Part shown: in pieces, positions 16,155 through 40,570 of the stretch | How positions within the stretch are numbered: the stretch's first letter is position 1 | Layout of the letters: every line of letters begins with the position of its first letter | Source: Larimichthys crocea | Lineage: Eukaryota; Chordata; Actinopteri; Sciaenidae | Direction of reading: 5' to 3' | Length of the DNA stretch: 64,000 nt | NCBI RefSeq assembly: GCF_000972845.2 | Contig: NC_040032.1 | Span: 2,375,073 to 2,439,072 of the forward strand | Program-made: the position numbers and the translations under genes | Notes under the pieces: generated by a model | What the model was told of the DNA's origin: nothing | What the model saw: the letters and a program-made list of their open reading frames with translations, nothing else | The model's database searches: none

Positions 16155-17716
16155 TGTAACCCGCAGTATGTTGTGATGAAGAGCGATACTGTCTATGTTT
16201 AGCAGGGGCAAAGAGGAGCTCCACTCTGCTCACAAATATCACCGGGGGCAGAGGCGTGGGAGTCACAGAGTGAAGGGCGAGTGTCGTGTTTACAAGAGCT
16301 AAACTGGAGTGCGGTTATACAAGAACTGATGTTCAGACTGGGCAGGAAGGCTGATGATTTGGATCTATTGTGAAAACTCAGTAACAGTTTGGATAGAGTA
16401 CTTAAAGTCTGTGTAAAGCCAACACAATAAAATGCATTAAAAATATTGGAAAATAGTTGCTGAAAACATGTGAAAAGACTTCAAACGATATATTACTAAA
16501 ATGTGGAGTTGGAGGTTAAAACAGTTTTCATCCAGGATTTTTTGGGGCGGTCCTTAAAGGGTGGCTCAATGACACACTGAAGCCACCCTGAGTGGAGAGA
16601 GAAATTCATCTCTCTGTTTCAAAGTTAGTCATTTTCTGAACTCATCTGACATGTTTTAGTTGCTTCAAATTATGGTATTATTTAGCCTTGGAGATCAGTT
16701 GTATTATACCCTGATAACATGATCAGGGTTTTTTTTTTTTTAATCTCAGCTCGAATTTAAGAGTCTTACATACAAACAGGAGGTATGGGGTTAAAAAGAA
16801 GTGAAATTCAGAAAAGATGCTAATGAATGTTTGAAGTCAAGATTAACTTCTGGTTTCACACTCAAGTCTAAAAAAAACTCCGAATCATTTAAATGATCTT
16901 CTTGGAGTCATGGAATAAATCTTTAAAATAAATTACAAAAAAATAAATAAATAAAACAGAGATGGCATGATCATGTTAAACATACTGAATTATAGGTTCA
17001 GAATTCCTAAAAACGAGTATTTTTGATGAAATGATTCTGTCCTTTGACCAATCAAAAACACCTCACGAGAGCTTGTTAAGTCCAGTTTTATTTCAAGTCT
17101 CAAACAACAAACTAAACAGGATTATACAAGTAGTTGCGCCATTCGACAAGCAGCGGGTTCTAATCAAAATCCTCATGTGATAAGTCTTTACAAAAAAAAA
17201 AAAAAAAAAAAAAGATATATTAAAGTAAACATTTTATGGACTTAAAATCAAATGCTGTTGCAACGACAAAAAAAATTTAAAAAAGAAAAAAGAAAAGAAA
17301 GACTGCCAAGATTACAAGCAGTGAAAAAACAAAACAAAAAAAACAAACAAACAAACAAAAAAAAGGACAGCATAATTTAAGATCATGTTACAATGTCCAA
17401 ATATAAAAAAAAAAAAGCACTGCAGTACTTCAAAAAGGTACGACTGAACACTTGTAGTAGAGAACAAAGTTAAGCAACAGCACTTTCACGATATATAGGC
17501 AGGTTGGGACTGTAGTGAAAGGAGTTTGTGCAGTACACCCAGCAGCAAACATCTGGAGATTTTTCAGTCTGTGTCTGCAGAATGCAAGGCCTGTGCTGAG
17601 ATCAAGAGAACACAACAATAAATTAACCATTGCTTTGTTGTGATAGTCATGATGAAGAAATTGCCATTTTGTCCCATAACAGTCAAACCATGTGGATAAC
17701 TTACCAGAGAATATCT
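16155..17716. other. Spacer between the sh3kbp1-like gene and the RS-rich gene
   Basis: Low-complexity A-rich sequence fills 17190-17420. A TTTATT at 17087-17092 is a plausible poly(A) signal (AATAAA on the minus strand) for the gene that ends at 17717. About 16155-16330 is probably the 5' leader of the sh3kbp1-like gene. I see no SH3-domain exons. Confidence 0.6.
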
Positions 17717-20700
17717 CTAGCGTGGCTGGTTGGGTCCTCGGTTGTACGGGGGACGCTGGCGCATCACTCTCATGGTGCGGTATTTGGACATGATGCTATG
17801 AGTTTTTCTGAACACCGGTCTCTTTGGAAAGGGACGTGGCACTAAGCTCTCCTGATTAAACACAAGAAATACAAATATTAGTTATTGTGAAAGCAGAGAC
17901 AATTATTTAACATTTCAAAAGGGGAACAAAGCGATTCCTGAAAAGGGTATGCATACCATGAGCGGTCTTCTAACATTTCCAGACAGATCAGGGGCCATAT
18001 TCCTCGGACCACCAGTGAACCTTGGTCTCTGTAAAACAATGGTGAAGTCTGAGTACAGAAAACATGCTTCCAAAACAAGCAACAACTGACACAGTACATA
18101 TTTCAACTCTGATCATATGGCTCCAATTTTTGAGAGCAATAAGTGAGTGTTAAGCTTTCTGCCGCCCAAAAAATATGTCACGACTCAGCAGCAAACCTCT
18201 TCTGACAGCACGTCTTATTTACTCTATTTGCATTTGTATTTATATGAATTGCCAGATAGAAATGAACAAGCTCAGTCGTGCACAGTCTTTCTTGGGCTGT
18301 ACATGTTTCCCTCACCTGCATAGGTCCGGGTCCGGGTCCAGGTCCAGGTCTGGGTCCTGGTCCTGGTCTTCTGAATGGCCTCCAAGGCCTGTGGTTGTCC
18401 TGCATCATATTATTAAATGGCCTGAAAAAAACATAATAAAAAGAAGATCAGAAAGAGGACATAGTGCACAAAAATATCAAACTGCACTTCTAAAGATTAG
18501 AACCTTCTTTCTCAGACTTGTACCTGAACATCCTCTTATCCAAATAGTCCCGTTTTCGGTCTTCGGGTGATGATCTGGAGTCATTCATCCTTGACAGTCT
18601 GCTGTTTGCTGCAGTATCATCATCTGAACAGTGTTCTACAAAAAAAAAAAAGGGAGAAGATGTAATAATCTTTATAGCTGAAGCTTTAAAATGTCTAAAT
18701 AAACATTTTAAAAAACATACAGAAAAATAAAGTGATCTAAAATGATAGATACTGGCTCCTGGACTGCCATTACAATACAAAGGTGACAAAAAAAAAAATA
18801 ATCCACTTACCGGTCTTTGGTTTTGGACTATAAGCTTTCGGAGACGAGTCGTCCTTTGAGGAGGTGCTCGGCCCAGGTGGCCAGTGGGACAAGACTACCA
18901 GGTCACGTTTCTCTATGGGAGAAGATCTGCCGAAAGATGAGTGAGGGGAGAGTGTTAATCAGCATTCCTATCCAAACTTTATGTGAGGCTCATCATAGCC
19001 TGGATACATTAACACATCGTTTAAAATATCAGGGTTTAAAGAAATACATTTACCCAGTCAATGTAGCAATGCAATATAAAGCAGTAATGAACAGCAGTGT
19101 GTAGCAGGCAGACAAATGATCAGAAAGCTCACATATGGGTACTTACAAAAACCATGGAATGTCCATGCTTCTTTACTCCTATTTTGTACCCTGATTCAAT
19201 CTGAGCTCTCTTCATTTACTCAGTAATTGTTAGATGGGCAAATCTTGGAGAACTTTAGATAGATATCGGTCTAGATCACATCACCAAATCTTCTCTCATC
19301 CCTCTCTCAGAAGCACGGGTTTTGTTCTTCAGTTATCTTCAATCAATCTTTCAAATGGTTTCACAAGGTGCACATCAGAGAGCAGATGGAGATTTGAATC
19401 TTGGAGACAGTAGTGCTGAAGTGAATGGCTTAACATGACAAAGTTGGTGATTACGTCAGCTTAACAGCTTCCACAGCTCAACAGTAGTTTTGAGAGATGA
19501 TCCAGTGTGCCTGTCTATGAGGTCCACGTTCCAAGGAAAGTTACTTCAAAGATTTACAGTGCCCACAAGATCTCCCGCTCTTCCTAAAATCTGGGACAGG
19601 AATTTAATAGAGATGATCGTCTGATTGGTTTTAAACAGTCGAGGAGCTAGCACAGTCCTCCCTTTTCTTCTTAGTATGGTAGTTTGAAGTTGAAGTGGAA
19701 TTAAGGAGAACCGATTGAGAACATCTTTTGTCCATCACACGTTCAATGGCTTCAATGTTGACATGCACAGGTTTGGGTAAGACATTTTTTGTACCACGGA
19801 GTTTGGTTGCATTAGCCTTTTTAAGCAACTACTGAATATTCTGATCTCCTCAGGTTGACGATACACGTCTACATTTAGGTCACACGTCAGATTAGATATC
19901 GGGATAACGGACCACAGCACACGCTGACGGTGGATCCAGCCAAAATGCATTCACATGGATAATGTTATGTTAAGACCAAACTGATCTTGCTTCGGTCCCC
20001 AAGTAGTATCAAGTTGGAAGTTTGACCACTGATGCAATCTCTTTTCACCTTGTTTTGTCTAGTTTAAATCCATTATCTATCTTGTTTCATTGTTTTTGTC
20101 TTGTCCATTTTAGAGTTTGATGTGGTTTTCTCGGGCACTTCATACACTATCTATTCCAGCCATTTAAAATGGCACATTGGGGCATGTTTCAGTGCCTGCA
20201 TTGTAGTTATGAATAAAATAGAGGTGGCCGTATTGCAGCTCTATGGTTGCAGATTCAACTCCTGTAGAAGTTGACGTTATCATCCTTGATGCATGTCTTT
20301 TAAGAGAATTCTCCAACTTTGACATTCTTGATGCTCGATGAAATTTGAATATGTTCTTGTGACTGATGATTAGCAAAAAAAAATTCCAGTGCTCAGATAC
20401 ATTGTGCGGACTGAAAGTAGTAGCAGTTCGACTCCTCTTTGTTCTTTGGGAATGAAGCTCCATTTACACGGTTTCACACTTCAAGTGTTGCAGAGTTGTG
20501 CATTTGTTTTGATAATCCAATCCCTCTGGCATTCGTTCGTTCACTTCCGTTCACAATTTCCACTTCCAGATTCCACTTCTGTGTATATGAATTGGGCATT
20601 ATTCCAGGTCCGGTCTGATGAAAGCATGAAGATACAAATTCCTGAATACAGGGACTGGTGTGCTGTCAAAAGTCAAAAGAATTGCTTGGACTTTAACTTC

Positions 20701-23486
20701 TTTTAAATGTTGTTTAAAGTCTAACTACTTTAGAACTTTATAATAAAAAAAATATAGGTAATTTAATGTGCCTAAACAATGGAGTCATGAATAGAAAAAA
20801 TTATTTCTGTAAAAAAGTCAACTAACTGATGGTGGCTAGTAGTGTCCTCCTGCTGCAGAAATCTCACTCTTCTCCGTTTTATGGCGTCCGTCAAAAATAG
20901 TCGCCGACATCCATCTTGACAGTCATTACACTCACAGTAAAACAAGTGTCACGGCACAGTTTTTGGAAATCCCATGAGATAAACATGCCACTTGACTTGT
21001 AACTTTGCTGCCTGCTGTTTTAGGTCGTGCTCTGGACGGTCACCATTCAACACTGGATGTTCATTTGATACATCGCTTTTCCCCAAGGATAGAGTATGCC
21101 GATGTGTTGCCAACAATTTCATGGGGTCATGTGAGGTGCAGTCCTCTTCATGTCCTCATTTCACTTATAGAAACACTTCATGTAACTTCAGCTTCCTATC
21201 AAGGACGATGGGGTCTTCCTACATGGTGCAGAGCACCTTCATAAGCTTTCAATGCCAAAAAAAACAAGGAATTCTTCAACAGCACAGATAAACTATTTTT
21301 TCCGTACTCCTCATCAAGGGCGTTAAACATATTTGTCAGGTTTTAAAAGTCTGCCTTGACTGATATTGTGCATAACTTAGATACGTTCTCTTCAGCCCGC
21401 TTCATAGGAAGATATTTTGAAAAATTGGCAGCACGCAGACATGGACGGATTTGAAAACTTTTTCATGAACTGAATCAGTGTTTTCACATTTAGCTCATCA
21501 CGACATCTCCATTTTCCACAGCTGGCACCCCCTTCACATAGAGACATTCTTTCTTGACCTCCTAATCATCATCATCATCATCAAGCCCCTGCGAACAGTT
21601 AGAAGGAAAATACCGTACCTGTGAGTGTTTAAGGACCGGCGAGACTCCACCTGTTCTTTGCTTGTATCAGAGTCTCTTGAAGACTTGCTGGTACTGCTTT
21701 CTTCTCTTGAGGGTGACTGTTCTGAACTCCTTGATTCCAGCTTTTTCAGGGGAGATGAATTTGACTGGAAGCGTTTCTTCCTGATAGCGAGAACAGAGCT
21801 GATATTTCCCCGTGATGCAGGGTCGCCCAGGCGAGGCCTGGGTTTTACAGATGGGGGTATTCTCAGTCTCATGAGAGACTCCGCTTGGACTTGTCCACTC
21901 CTCGCCTGGTAAGGTTTATCCCTAAAAGACATAGGTTTACCACCAAATGGCCTGGGAATACTGAGCAGCTGGGGTCTCCCTCTCCTGGGGTGTTTTGGAT
22001 TGCCAAGCTCCAGTGAATGGTCTGAGGAGGGCATGCTGATCTCGGATATCCTCCTCTTGTGGGGTCCTGCCACTTGCCTCTCCTGTGGGCTCCTGTGGTA
22101 GGAGGATGAAGGTGATGGACCTCCCTTCCATGAGGGGGATCTGAAAGAGGGCAGGTGAAGGACATCTTGTGCCCTCTCTCTACTGTGGGATCTGCTGGCC
22201 TGCCTCTCTCCTGGGCCACGCTGCCGCCTGGAGTCTTGCTCAGATGACCACCTGCATATCCATCAAACAATAGAGAAATCATTACAATGATAGATCCATT
22301 GCCATGTTAAGTGGGAGGCGGAACTTTTAACTTTTATCTCAATGTGGCCCCTTCATAATGCCATGACAGAATGAAACAGGTAGGAGAAGTAAAGCAATTA
22401 CAGATGTAACACTCCTCTCAATGGCAGGAGAAACCACATTTACATCAGACCCACATTAATCCCCTCTAACAAATAAGAGCTGGGGCAGAGTAGAGGTAAT
22501 CATTACGACCCCTGTGACTGGGAGGACTGGGCCAGCTTCAGGCCTCCTCTTTAATAATTTTACCCAGCTGGGATTGCTGCTTCACTCCTGTACCTCTCTG
22601 GCATCGAGCCTCTCCCATGCATCTCTCTGGGGCCCCCAGAGGGTCCGTGTTCTCCATTTTGTGGATGAGAGAACGATCCAGCCTCATTCCAGCATTTCAT
22701 GCCATGACCCGAGTGCTCATAGGGCCTTTCTCTGGGGCTGAAATTCCCTCGAGGTTCACGACTCCGTTGCTCCTGATGCTGAAAACCTGGCTGCCTTTTA
22801 TGGCCCCTGAAAGACCCCCGATAGGGTGGTGCTGAGCCTGGCCTCCTGTCAGCTGGGTGGTTGTGAAACTGTCTTGGGGAGGGTGATCTGTGACCTGAAG
22901 GGTGGCCATGGAAAGGTGGACCTCTATGATTCTGGGATCCTTGCGCAGGACTGCGAGAAGATGACTGATGTTGGACATGGGGGGGGCGGTTTGGTCTAGA
23001 TGGTGAAGACCTCCTCTGGCTGTGGTGTGATTCCATTTTGGGAGGATATGATTGAAAGTTATCATGATTCGGGGACCTCCTATGATTGAAACGTGGCTCT
23101 CTCTGCTCTCCCATTAGGGGGACTCTTCTGACAATAGGGGGTCGTCCTCTACCTCTGGAGTCTCTCCAGTGAAAAGGGGCCTTTCCTGGGCAGTCGCCCT
23201 GTACATCTCTACGATTCTTTGAGTTTGGGTTGTAATTGCCTTCATGTGGACCAATACCATGACCATCTCCATAAGGTCTAATGAAGGACAAGAAAAAGCA
23301 GAAGTTGGTGGATTAGAACACATAATGCCCATTTGATAATATTATCAGTTTGCCAGCTTAAAACATGTATCAGTACCAATAACAAAAGATTTTGGTGTTA
23401 TGTTCAACAATCATGAACATAACACCAAAGTATGTGAGATATTACCTTGGCTTCAGACGTGGTGGTCCAAAATGTGGCCGGACCAT
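17717..23486 (-). CDS. Unrecognised proline/arginine/serine-rich protein, 8 coding exons
   Basis: I do not recognise this gene. Exons in transcript order are 23486-23446, 23277-22594, 22251-21619, 18926-18811, 18635-18524, 18421-18316, 18028-17957 and 17851-17717. All splice sites are canonical and phases agree, giving 632 aa. It starts [20 protein letters not shown]. Exon 2 (about 228 aa) is rich in H, R, S, P and G, with GRGRPP and several RSPS units. Exon 3 carries RS/SR-type stretches, basic KRR and RKKR motifs (likely nuclear) and an acidic/serine end. Exon 6 has a (GP)n run, and the C-terminus is arginine-rich and ends in [11 protein letters not shown]. Composition suggests a nuclear RNA- or chromatin-associated, largely disordered protein; that is inference. 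In humans BCLAF3 lies between SH3KBP1 and MAP7D2, so this could be a divergent counterpart, but it does not match human BCLAF3 as I remember it. A GC-rich stretch near 25340-25440 looks like its promoter and first non-coding exon. Confidence 0.82.
18927..21618 (-). other. Large intron of the RS-rich gene
   Basis: The 2.7-kb intron contains no exon that fits the flanking phases. On the minus strand between about 21300 and 19600, short open stretches in alternating frames have a faintly protein-like composition. They are interrupted by stops and I do not recognise them. Confidence 0.5.
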
Positions 23487-25440
23487 CTTTAGAAGGAAAT
23501 GAATAATCTAAAGGACAAAAAATAAATAAATAAATAAATAAATAGAGATAGATGAGCTGTCTCTTCCTCCATATTTTACAGTGGGAACCACACATGCAGA
23601 TACCATTCAAATTTCCACTGGTCTAATATCCATTCTTTTGGTTTCTTATTGGTCTCCCTCAGTAGTGGTTTCTATGCAGTAACCATTAAGACTTGATTGA
23701 AGGTGTCAGCTACTTGAACACTGAAGCATTTATATGGACTCTAATCTGAGGTGCTGTTAATTGTAACTAATGAACAGCAGAGGTAACTCTTGATCTTCAT
23801 TTCAATGGGCGATACTTATGAGAGCCAGTTTCTTTAGAGTGTTTGATGGTTTTATGATTGCATTTACGACACATTGTTGATGAATAAAGTAATAATGGAC
23901 TGATGTTTCCCTTTGTCTAGTTAAGTGGGCCTTGTCATAACATGGATTACTACAGGAGTTGAATAGAGCCATTTATCTTCTGCCCACACTACCTCCGAAC
24001 AACAACTGATGGTCTCAAATGCAATAAAGAGGTGAGAAATTCCACCCACTAATCAACTTCTGACAAGACACAGCTGCTGGTTAAATAGTCCGGGTGAGCA
24101 AGCTCATAAAGCTGACTGAGAAAAAGAGTGTGCAAAGCGGTCATCCGAACAAAAGGATCTAATATAAATGATATAAAAACAGCCCCCCAACCCACACACA
24201 CTTCCATGTGTGATTTCTGAGTCTTCTCTCTTTAGAAAAAGAGTAATTACTTTATTTATTTAGATAAATTCTGTTTTGTTTGTGGTTGAGTTCGAAATGG
24301 TTTATATGTATGATTTCTAAAATGCACACATCATACAGGTAAATAAAACATTGAATTTATGACAACAAAATAAAAATATAAATATTTCCCTCACGTTTTC
24401 TTAGATATTCTGTGACTCAGAGAAAGCCTGATGGAGTTGACAACATTCAAGTTCTCAGCTGCAAAAACATATTTAAAAAAAATAAAAATAAAAACAGCCA
24501 AGAATTTAAAACATTTCCTCAGCTTTACTGAAAATAATAATCCTCAAGAATGGGCAATCAAGTCAGATCAAATCTGCTCCCCGCACATGGAGCGTTTCTG
24601 TCCTCAGTGTTGTGCAAACCTGAGATCGAAACTGCCACCTTAAAATAACAGCAGGTACTCGTCGGTGTCTGAGTTAATCTACAGTCCAGCACACAGAGGA
24701 CACGAGATAAGAGAAAAACACGTCCCCGCATGCTCACGCTACTTGGATCAACTTCTCCTGACGCATGTGACGACAGATTTAGTCCGGCCGCAGATTATCA
24801 CACGCTGAGATAATTCAATAAACTGTGCGGCCTTGTTTTTGTTTATAATCGTATGCAGTATTGAGACAGCTGATTTATAACCAAATAAGATTACATGACA
24901 TGGTATTATTTACGCAGTAACATAAGTGAGCTGGCTGAAGGTTGGACACGATCCTGGAGTCGTCACTAAATCCTGGAGGACGATCGTGCTTCCATGTTTG
25001 GTACTAGCGGCTGGTTGGCTGAAAAAACGAAGCGGCTCGGTCATTAGATTCTTCCTGAGGGGGAAAACAAACCCTACACCAGGTGGAAAGCCTGGCACTG
25101 ACGCGAAGACGTGAAGTAAAACAGCACAATGGATCCTCGGCCTCGTTTATATTTAGACACGCAAACGAGTCGAGCTAGCTCTACTAGCGCTGAGTTTGCT
25201 AAGGCCAAGTTAGCCGGCCTGGATATACAGCTGCTTTAAACACCTCTCAGAAAATGACAATCACAAAACGTAACACATGAATCATCAAAACAATTAAATA
25301 AACCACAAAATCACGACTTAACGACGAATAAGTGTCATTTAACGACCGCTTACCGAACACCGTCGACGCCGTCAATTAGCCGAGTGCGACACAGACGAGC
25401 TGCTCGCTCTTACTCACTCGGCGCCCGGCCCTCGCCCCTC
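23487..25440 (-). other. 5' intron and GC-rich promoter region of the RS-rich gene
   Basis: The coding ATG exon begins right after a TAAAG acceptor at 23487, so the leader must be spliced from upstream. About 25330-25440 is CpG-rich and is the best candidate promoter. An (AAAT)n tract lies near 23520-23545. No other gene is seen. Confidence 0.45.
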
Positions 25441-25857
25441 AAGAGTTTAGACACAGGACACCGAAGCTGGAGCGCCACCTACTGCCCCGGAGGGCAATGT
25501 CATAAAATGCAATGCAATGCAACAAAATAAGGTATAAAACTATAAGCTCTATCAAAAAGGAAAGTCTTAAAATATGATTCATAAAATCAAATGATGTTAC
25601 TGTTGCGCTTGTGAATTACAACAGACTCAGGATATAACATATTTAAAGAAAAAGGAGAATGGTTTTATTTTGAAAGAATAAAGGAAATGCTGCTTGGAAA
25701 CAGTGTGGAAAAGTATCAAGGGTGTTATTCTCTGTTCTCTAATACAAATATATTTTCATATATCCCAAAGATTACAACATACACACATTCCATTCAATGG
25801 TATTACACATAAAACACTTCTATTATTTTCTATATGTTTACTAACTATTAAATTCCG

Positions 25858-26010
25858 TCCCAGTCCAGTTTGTTGTTGAGGTGAACACCCAGATATTTGT
25901 ATGCTCCCACCATCTCGATATTCAATCCCTTGATGTTCACTGGTGTGGTCTGAGGCGTCTTCCTGAAGTTAACCACCATCTCCTTTGTTGATAGTCCACG
26001 CAGCCAGGTA
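25858..26010 (-). mobile_element. non-LTR retrotransposon reverse-transcriptase fragment
   Basis: On the minus strand the sequence reads TKEMVVNFRKTPQTTPVNIK, then EMVGAYKYLGVHLNNKLDW. This is the conserved late reverse-transcriptase region of fish LINEs (the YKYLGVHL motif). The open reading is short and truncated, so this is a dead insertion between the RS-rich gene and map7d2. Confidence 0.75.
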
Positions 26011-28433
26011 GTGGTCAGCTCCAGCCACTTCTAGTTTCCCCCTCAGCAGTGATGGCTGTATTGTGTTGGAAGCACCAGTTAAAAAAAAAAAACAAAAAAA
26101 AAACATGACCCTCACAGTGCTCCCAATGTTTTCCAGGCATGAGAGGAATCTTCCTCTTCTTCCCCTCCCTCTTCTCTGTGTTTGGGTTTTTACAGTGACA
26201 GCAGCTGGCATCCTTTTAGTTGCATTACTGGCTTCCTCTGGTCTTTATTCATCCACTGTTTCCTACTCTATAACAAATCATACCACTTCCTCCTGTGTCA
26301 CATTTCCTGCATGAGAAGAACACATGCTCTATTGTCTCCTTTTCTATTCCCCTATTCTTAATCTGCTCATAATTACCTGTTGTTTACATTATTTCTTACC
26401 CTTCCTACTTTATTTTGTTCATCTAAGTGTCTTCCTTTTGTCTCTTACACTGTTTTGTTATTTTCCTCCAAACTATTCTTTCCCCCTCAGATTTTAAAAG
26501 TTTAAAATTAATTTCCACGTACGTTACAGAGGTTATTGTAAAAATAATCTAGTGACATAAATAAGGTATATAAATAATATTACATACAGAACTACAACTA
26601 AACAATGCGTGTGTGTTTTGTTTCTTTGCACATCTCATTCTTCACCTCACTCATCGTTGTGAACTTTCCCTCAGATGAATGCAAACAAATTCAAACAAAG
26701 AGACCGAATTACCAGTTTTACATTTTATTGTTTCAGGTAACATTGTTATGACCATGCTAACCATGCACAATGTCTACAGTAATTACATAATTTAAAGAAT
26801 TAAGCTGACTTCTCTGAGATATGGCTCTGAGCACACTTGAATTCAAAGTCATTTCTGTATACTCATTTGCTTTTCCTTTAAATCAATCACCTTTCCAAAT
26901 TGTAGCATTTCAGCCAGCAGTGTTACAAAATATACAGCGAATCCTAGATGGCTACATCACTTAAGTCAATTACAAAGGCCTCTGTCAGGCTACCTATTGT
27001 CTGAGGAAAACAAATCTTAATGACACTTTATGCATGATATGACATTGTGTGCATACTGCTGGCTTAATTGTTTGCAGCATGGTGAAGATGATGAGGTTCA
27101 TCAAGTCACAGGCAACAATCCAAGCCAAAGGAAAAGGATAAACATTCACTAAACATGACACTAAAATACAGCAGTCGATCAGTCACTCATAAGACATGGC
27201 TACTGAAATTACATTTATAAATGACAGAAAATTAAAAAAACTGCAATTATTTGTCATTTTTCTGAATTACTCAAGAAGATAAAGGAGACCAGCAGATAAT
27301 TCCTACACAGCACCACAAGGTACAGCATGATGGAGAAGGAGAAAACAGCATCTTTATAGCTACAATGGACACTTGATTCTTGCACCAGTGCACTTCAGTC
27401 ATCAATAGCTAAAAATCTATTGATCAAAAATAATTTTTGTTACTGAATGTCTAATAAGTAAATGAATGCATCCACCCATCTAATGCAAACCTTTTGCATA
27501 CACAAGGCACACCTTCAGAAAACTTTTGCTCAGCTGTCAGTATTTTCATAACACGTGGGTGCCCTGCCAGGGAAATAAGCTTGTATTAATGCAGTTACTG
27601 TGCAGAGTCCAAGTTCGTCATTCGCTCCAGTATGTAACACACATGTAGTAATGTGCCATTATTTGAGCTGATGATGTTTTTAGATGCTGCGTAACATTCA
27701 GTTTGACAGCTTTGGAGTCATCCTCCTCACTCACATGCAGTTAGAACGTCCCAGTTAGAGAATAAAGAAAATCATCTACAGTGCCATGAAATTATGAACA
27801 ATCCCATGGTGAGACCTTGCTGTGTTAGGAAGGGTGAAGGACTACAGTGTGAGAGTTCTGCTGGACATTAGTTTGCCAGATAAATTCGTTCAATTCCAGC
27901 TAAATCATCATCAGCACATGCAAGACTAACACTGCCTAGAAAGGACAAGAAATACTAATTCAGTTATGCCTTTAAGCAACGCTGAGAAGGCAGGGCCACA
28001 AATGCAGTCATCAATGCTCTGTGCAGACTTCATTACTTTAGTGATGGGATTAAACTGGGACCCTGTGAGGCATCTGTGCAGGGAAAATGAAAGATGCTTA
28101 ACGTACATTAGCAATACTGTGTTTTTCCTAAATTTTTACAATGTTCAAAACCCTGATATTTGTCTTTTTTTGTCAGTATCTCACATGTCCTTCTGTTCCT
28201 GACCCTCTTCCACATGCTCTTTCTCACACACACGCACACGCACACACACACACGTCTTATAACAAGTAGATTAAACAAAATGACACATTTTCAGGGTCAT
28301 TAGATAAGTTATAGGAGATATTATGTTTATATTGCAAGTCATGGTTTACAGTTTTTAAAGTCAGTCTCTATGGCTCTATTCCCATAAACATAGCAACACA
28401 AGGGCACATACTTAACATGTAACGTATATACAG

Positions 28434-28465
28434 TGTGTGTGTGTGTGTGCGTGTGTGTGTGTGTG
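28434..28465. repeat. (GT)n microsatellite
   Basis: Imperfect GT dinucleotide tract just beyond the map7d2 stop codon, probably within its 3' UTR (read as CA repeats on the transcript). Confidence 0.85.
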
Positions 28466-28509
28466 ACAGATGGAAGAGAGAGAAGGCAAGCGAGAAAGAG
28501 ATTAACCGA

Positions 28510-39731
<11,222 letters not shown>

Positions 39732-39984
39732 GATAGCCGTATGAACGCGCCGTGACCGAAAACACTCCGCAGTGATCCCGATGCAGCTCAGGTATTATCC
39801 CTTTACCCTCCACAGCAGCAGAGGAGAAGCGCAGCCACAGCTGGCCAAGAAAAAACAACAACAACCAGGCACCGGTCAACTCGACTGCATGGAGGTCATC
39901 ACGAAGGCAAAGGGAGGTGGTGGTCAGGACAGGAGGCTGTTATGTGGATAGAAAGGAGAGGAGATGCTGGGAGAAGGAGCGGTG

Positions 39985-40012
39985 ATGGTGGTGGTGATGA
40001 TGATGATGATGA
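39985..40012. repeat. (GGT/GAT)n trinucleotide tract
   Basis: Short GGTGGT...GATGAT tract just upstream of map7d2 exon 1, in the likely promoter or leader. Confidence 0.8.
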
Positions 40013-40249
40013 TGCGCGCACAATCGAATTTCCTATCGATCGACCGCACAGTGCGTCGCAGCGTAAAGCCCCGTCCCGACACACACACAGGCTATTAACA
40101 CATTACCGGCAGATGGAGATTTCCTTTGTGCGGTGCCACCGGGTCCAAACCGCACGTCACATGTCTTTAATGCTGGTTTGGATGCGATGAAACAAAGGGA
40201 CAGCACGCACAATCAATGCGGAGTCAAATCTAGCTTGCACCAACCCCTT

Positions 40250-40570
40250 TATTAATGCCACAGATATGAGAGTACAATAAAATGAAATGAATGCTATACT
40301 TGTACACAAACTCATAAAGACAAACGCATATAAATCCTACATGTGATGGGGCAGTGGTGCAGAGTGCAAAGGATGCTGAACATTGTGATATTCACATATT
40401 TAAAGAACAACAACAGCGTGTAAACAGTCAGAAAACATCATTTATGATTTGCAGGTTATTGCACAGGGAGTCTTCCTGACACTGTGTCTGGTTTTAATTG
40501 TTATTCACAGTGATGGCCTGTGGGAAGAACCTGTTTGTTTTGGTGTACAGCGTTCTGTAGCGCCTCCAAG
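40250..40570 (+). repeat. dispersed retroposon-like repeat upstream of map7d2
   Basis: Includes 'gtgatggcctgtgggaagaa', a phrase I know from a common fish repeat, probably related to family A. The open frame across it is not a gene. Confidence 0.5.

Larger units (their letters stand above)
25441..28509. other. Gap between the RS-rich gene and map7d2
   Basis: Besides the reverse-transcriptase fragment, it holds AT-rich sequence that probably includes the map7d2 3' UTR. There are (CA)n-like tracts at 28226-28254 and a (GT)n tract at 28434-28465. I see no other coding region. Confidence 0.5.

Noticed and set aside
16555..16595. Small hairpin (agggtggct / agccaccct)
   Set aside because: Nine-base arms with a long loop in intergenic DNA are within chance expectation.
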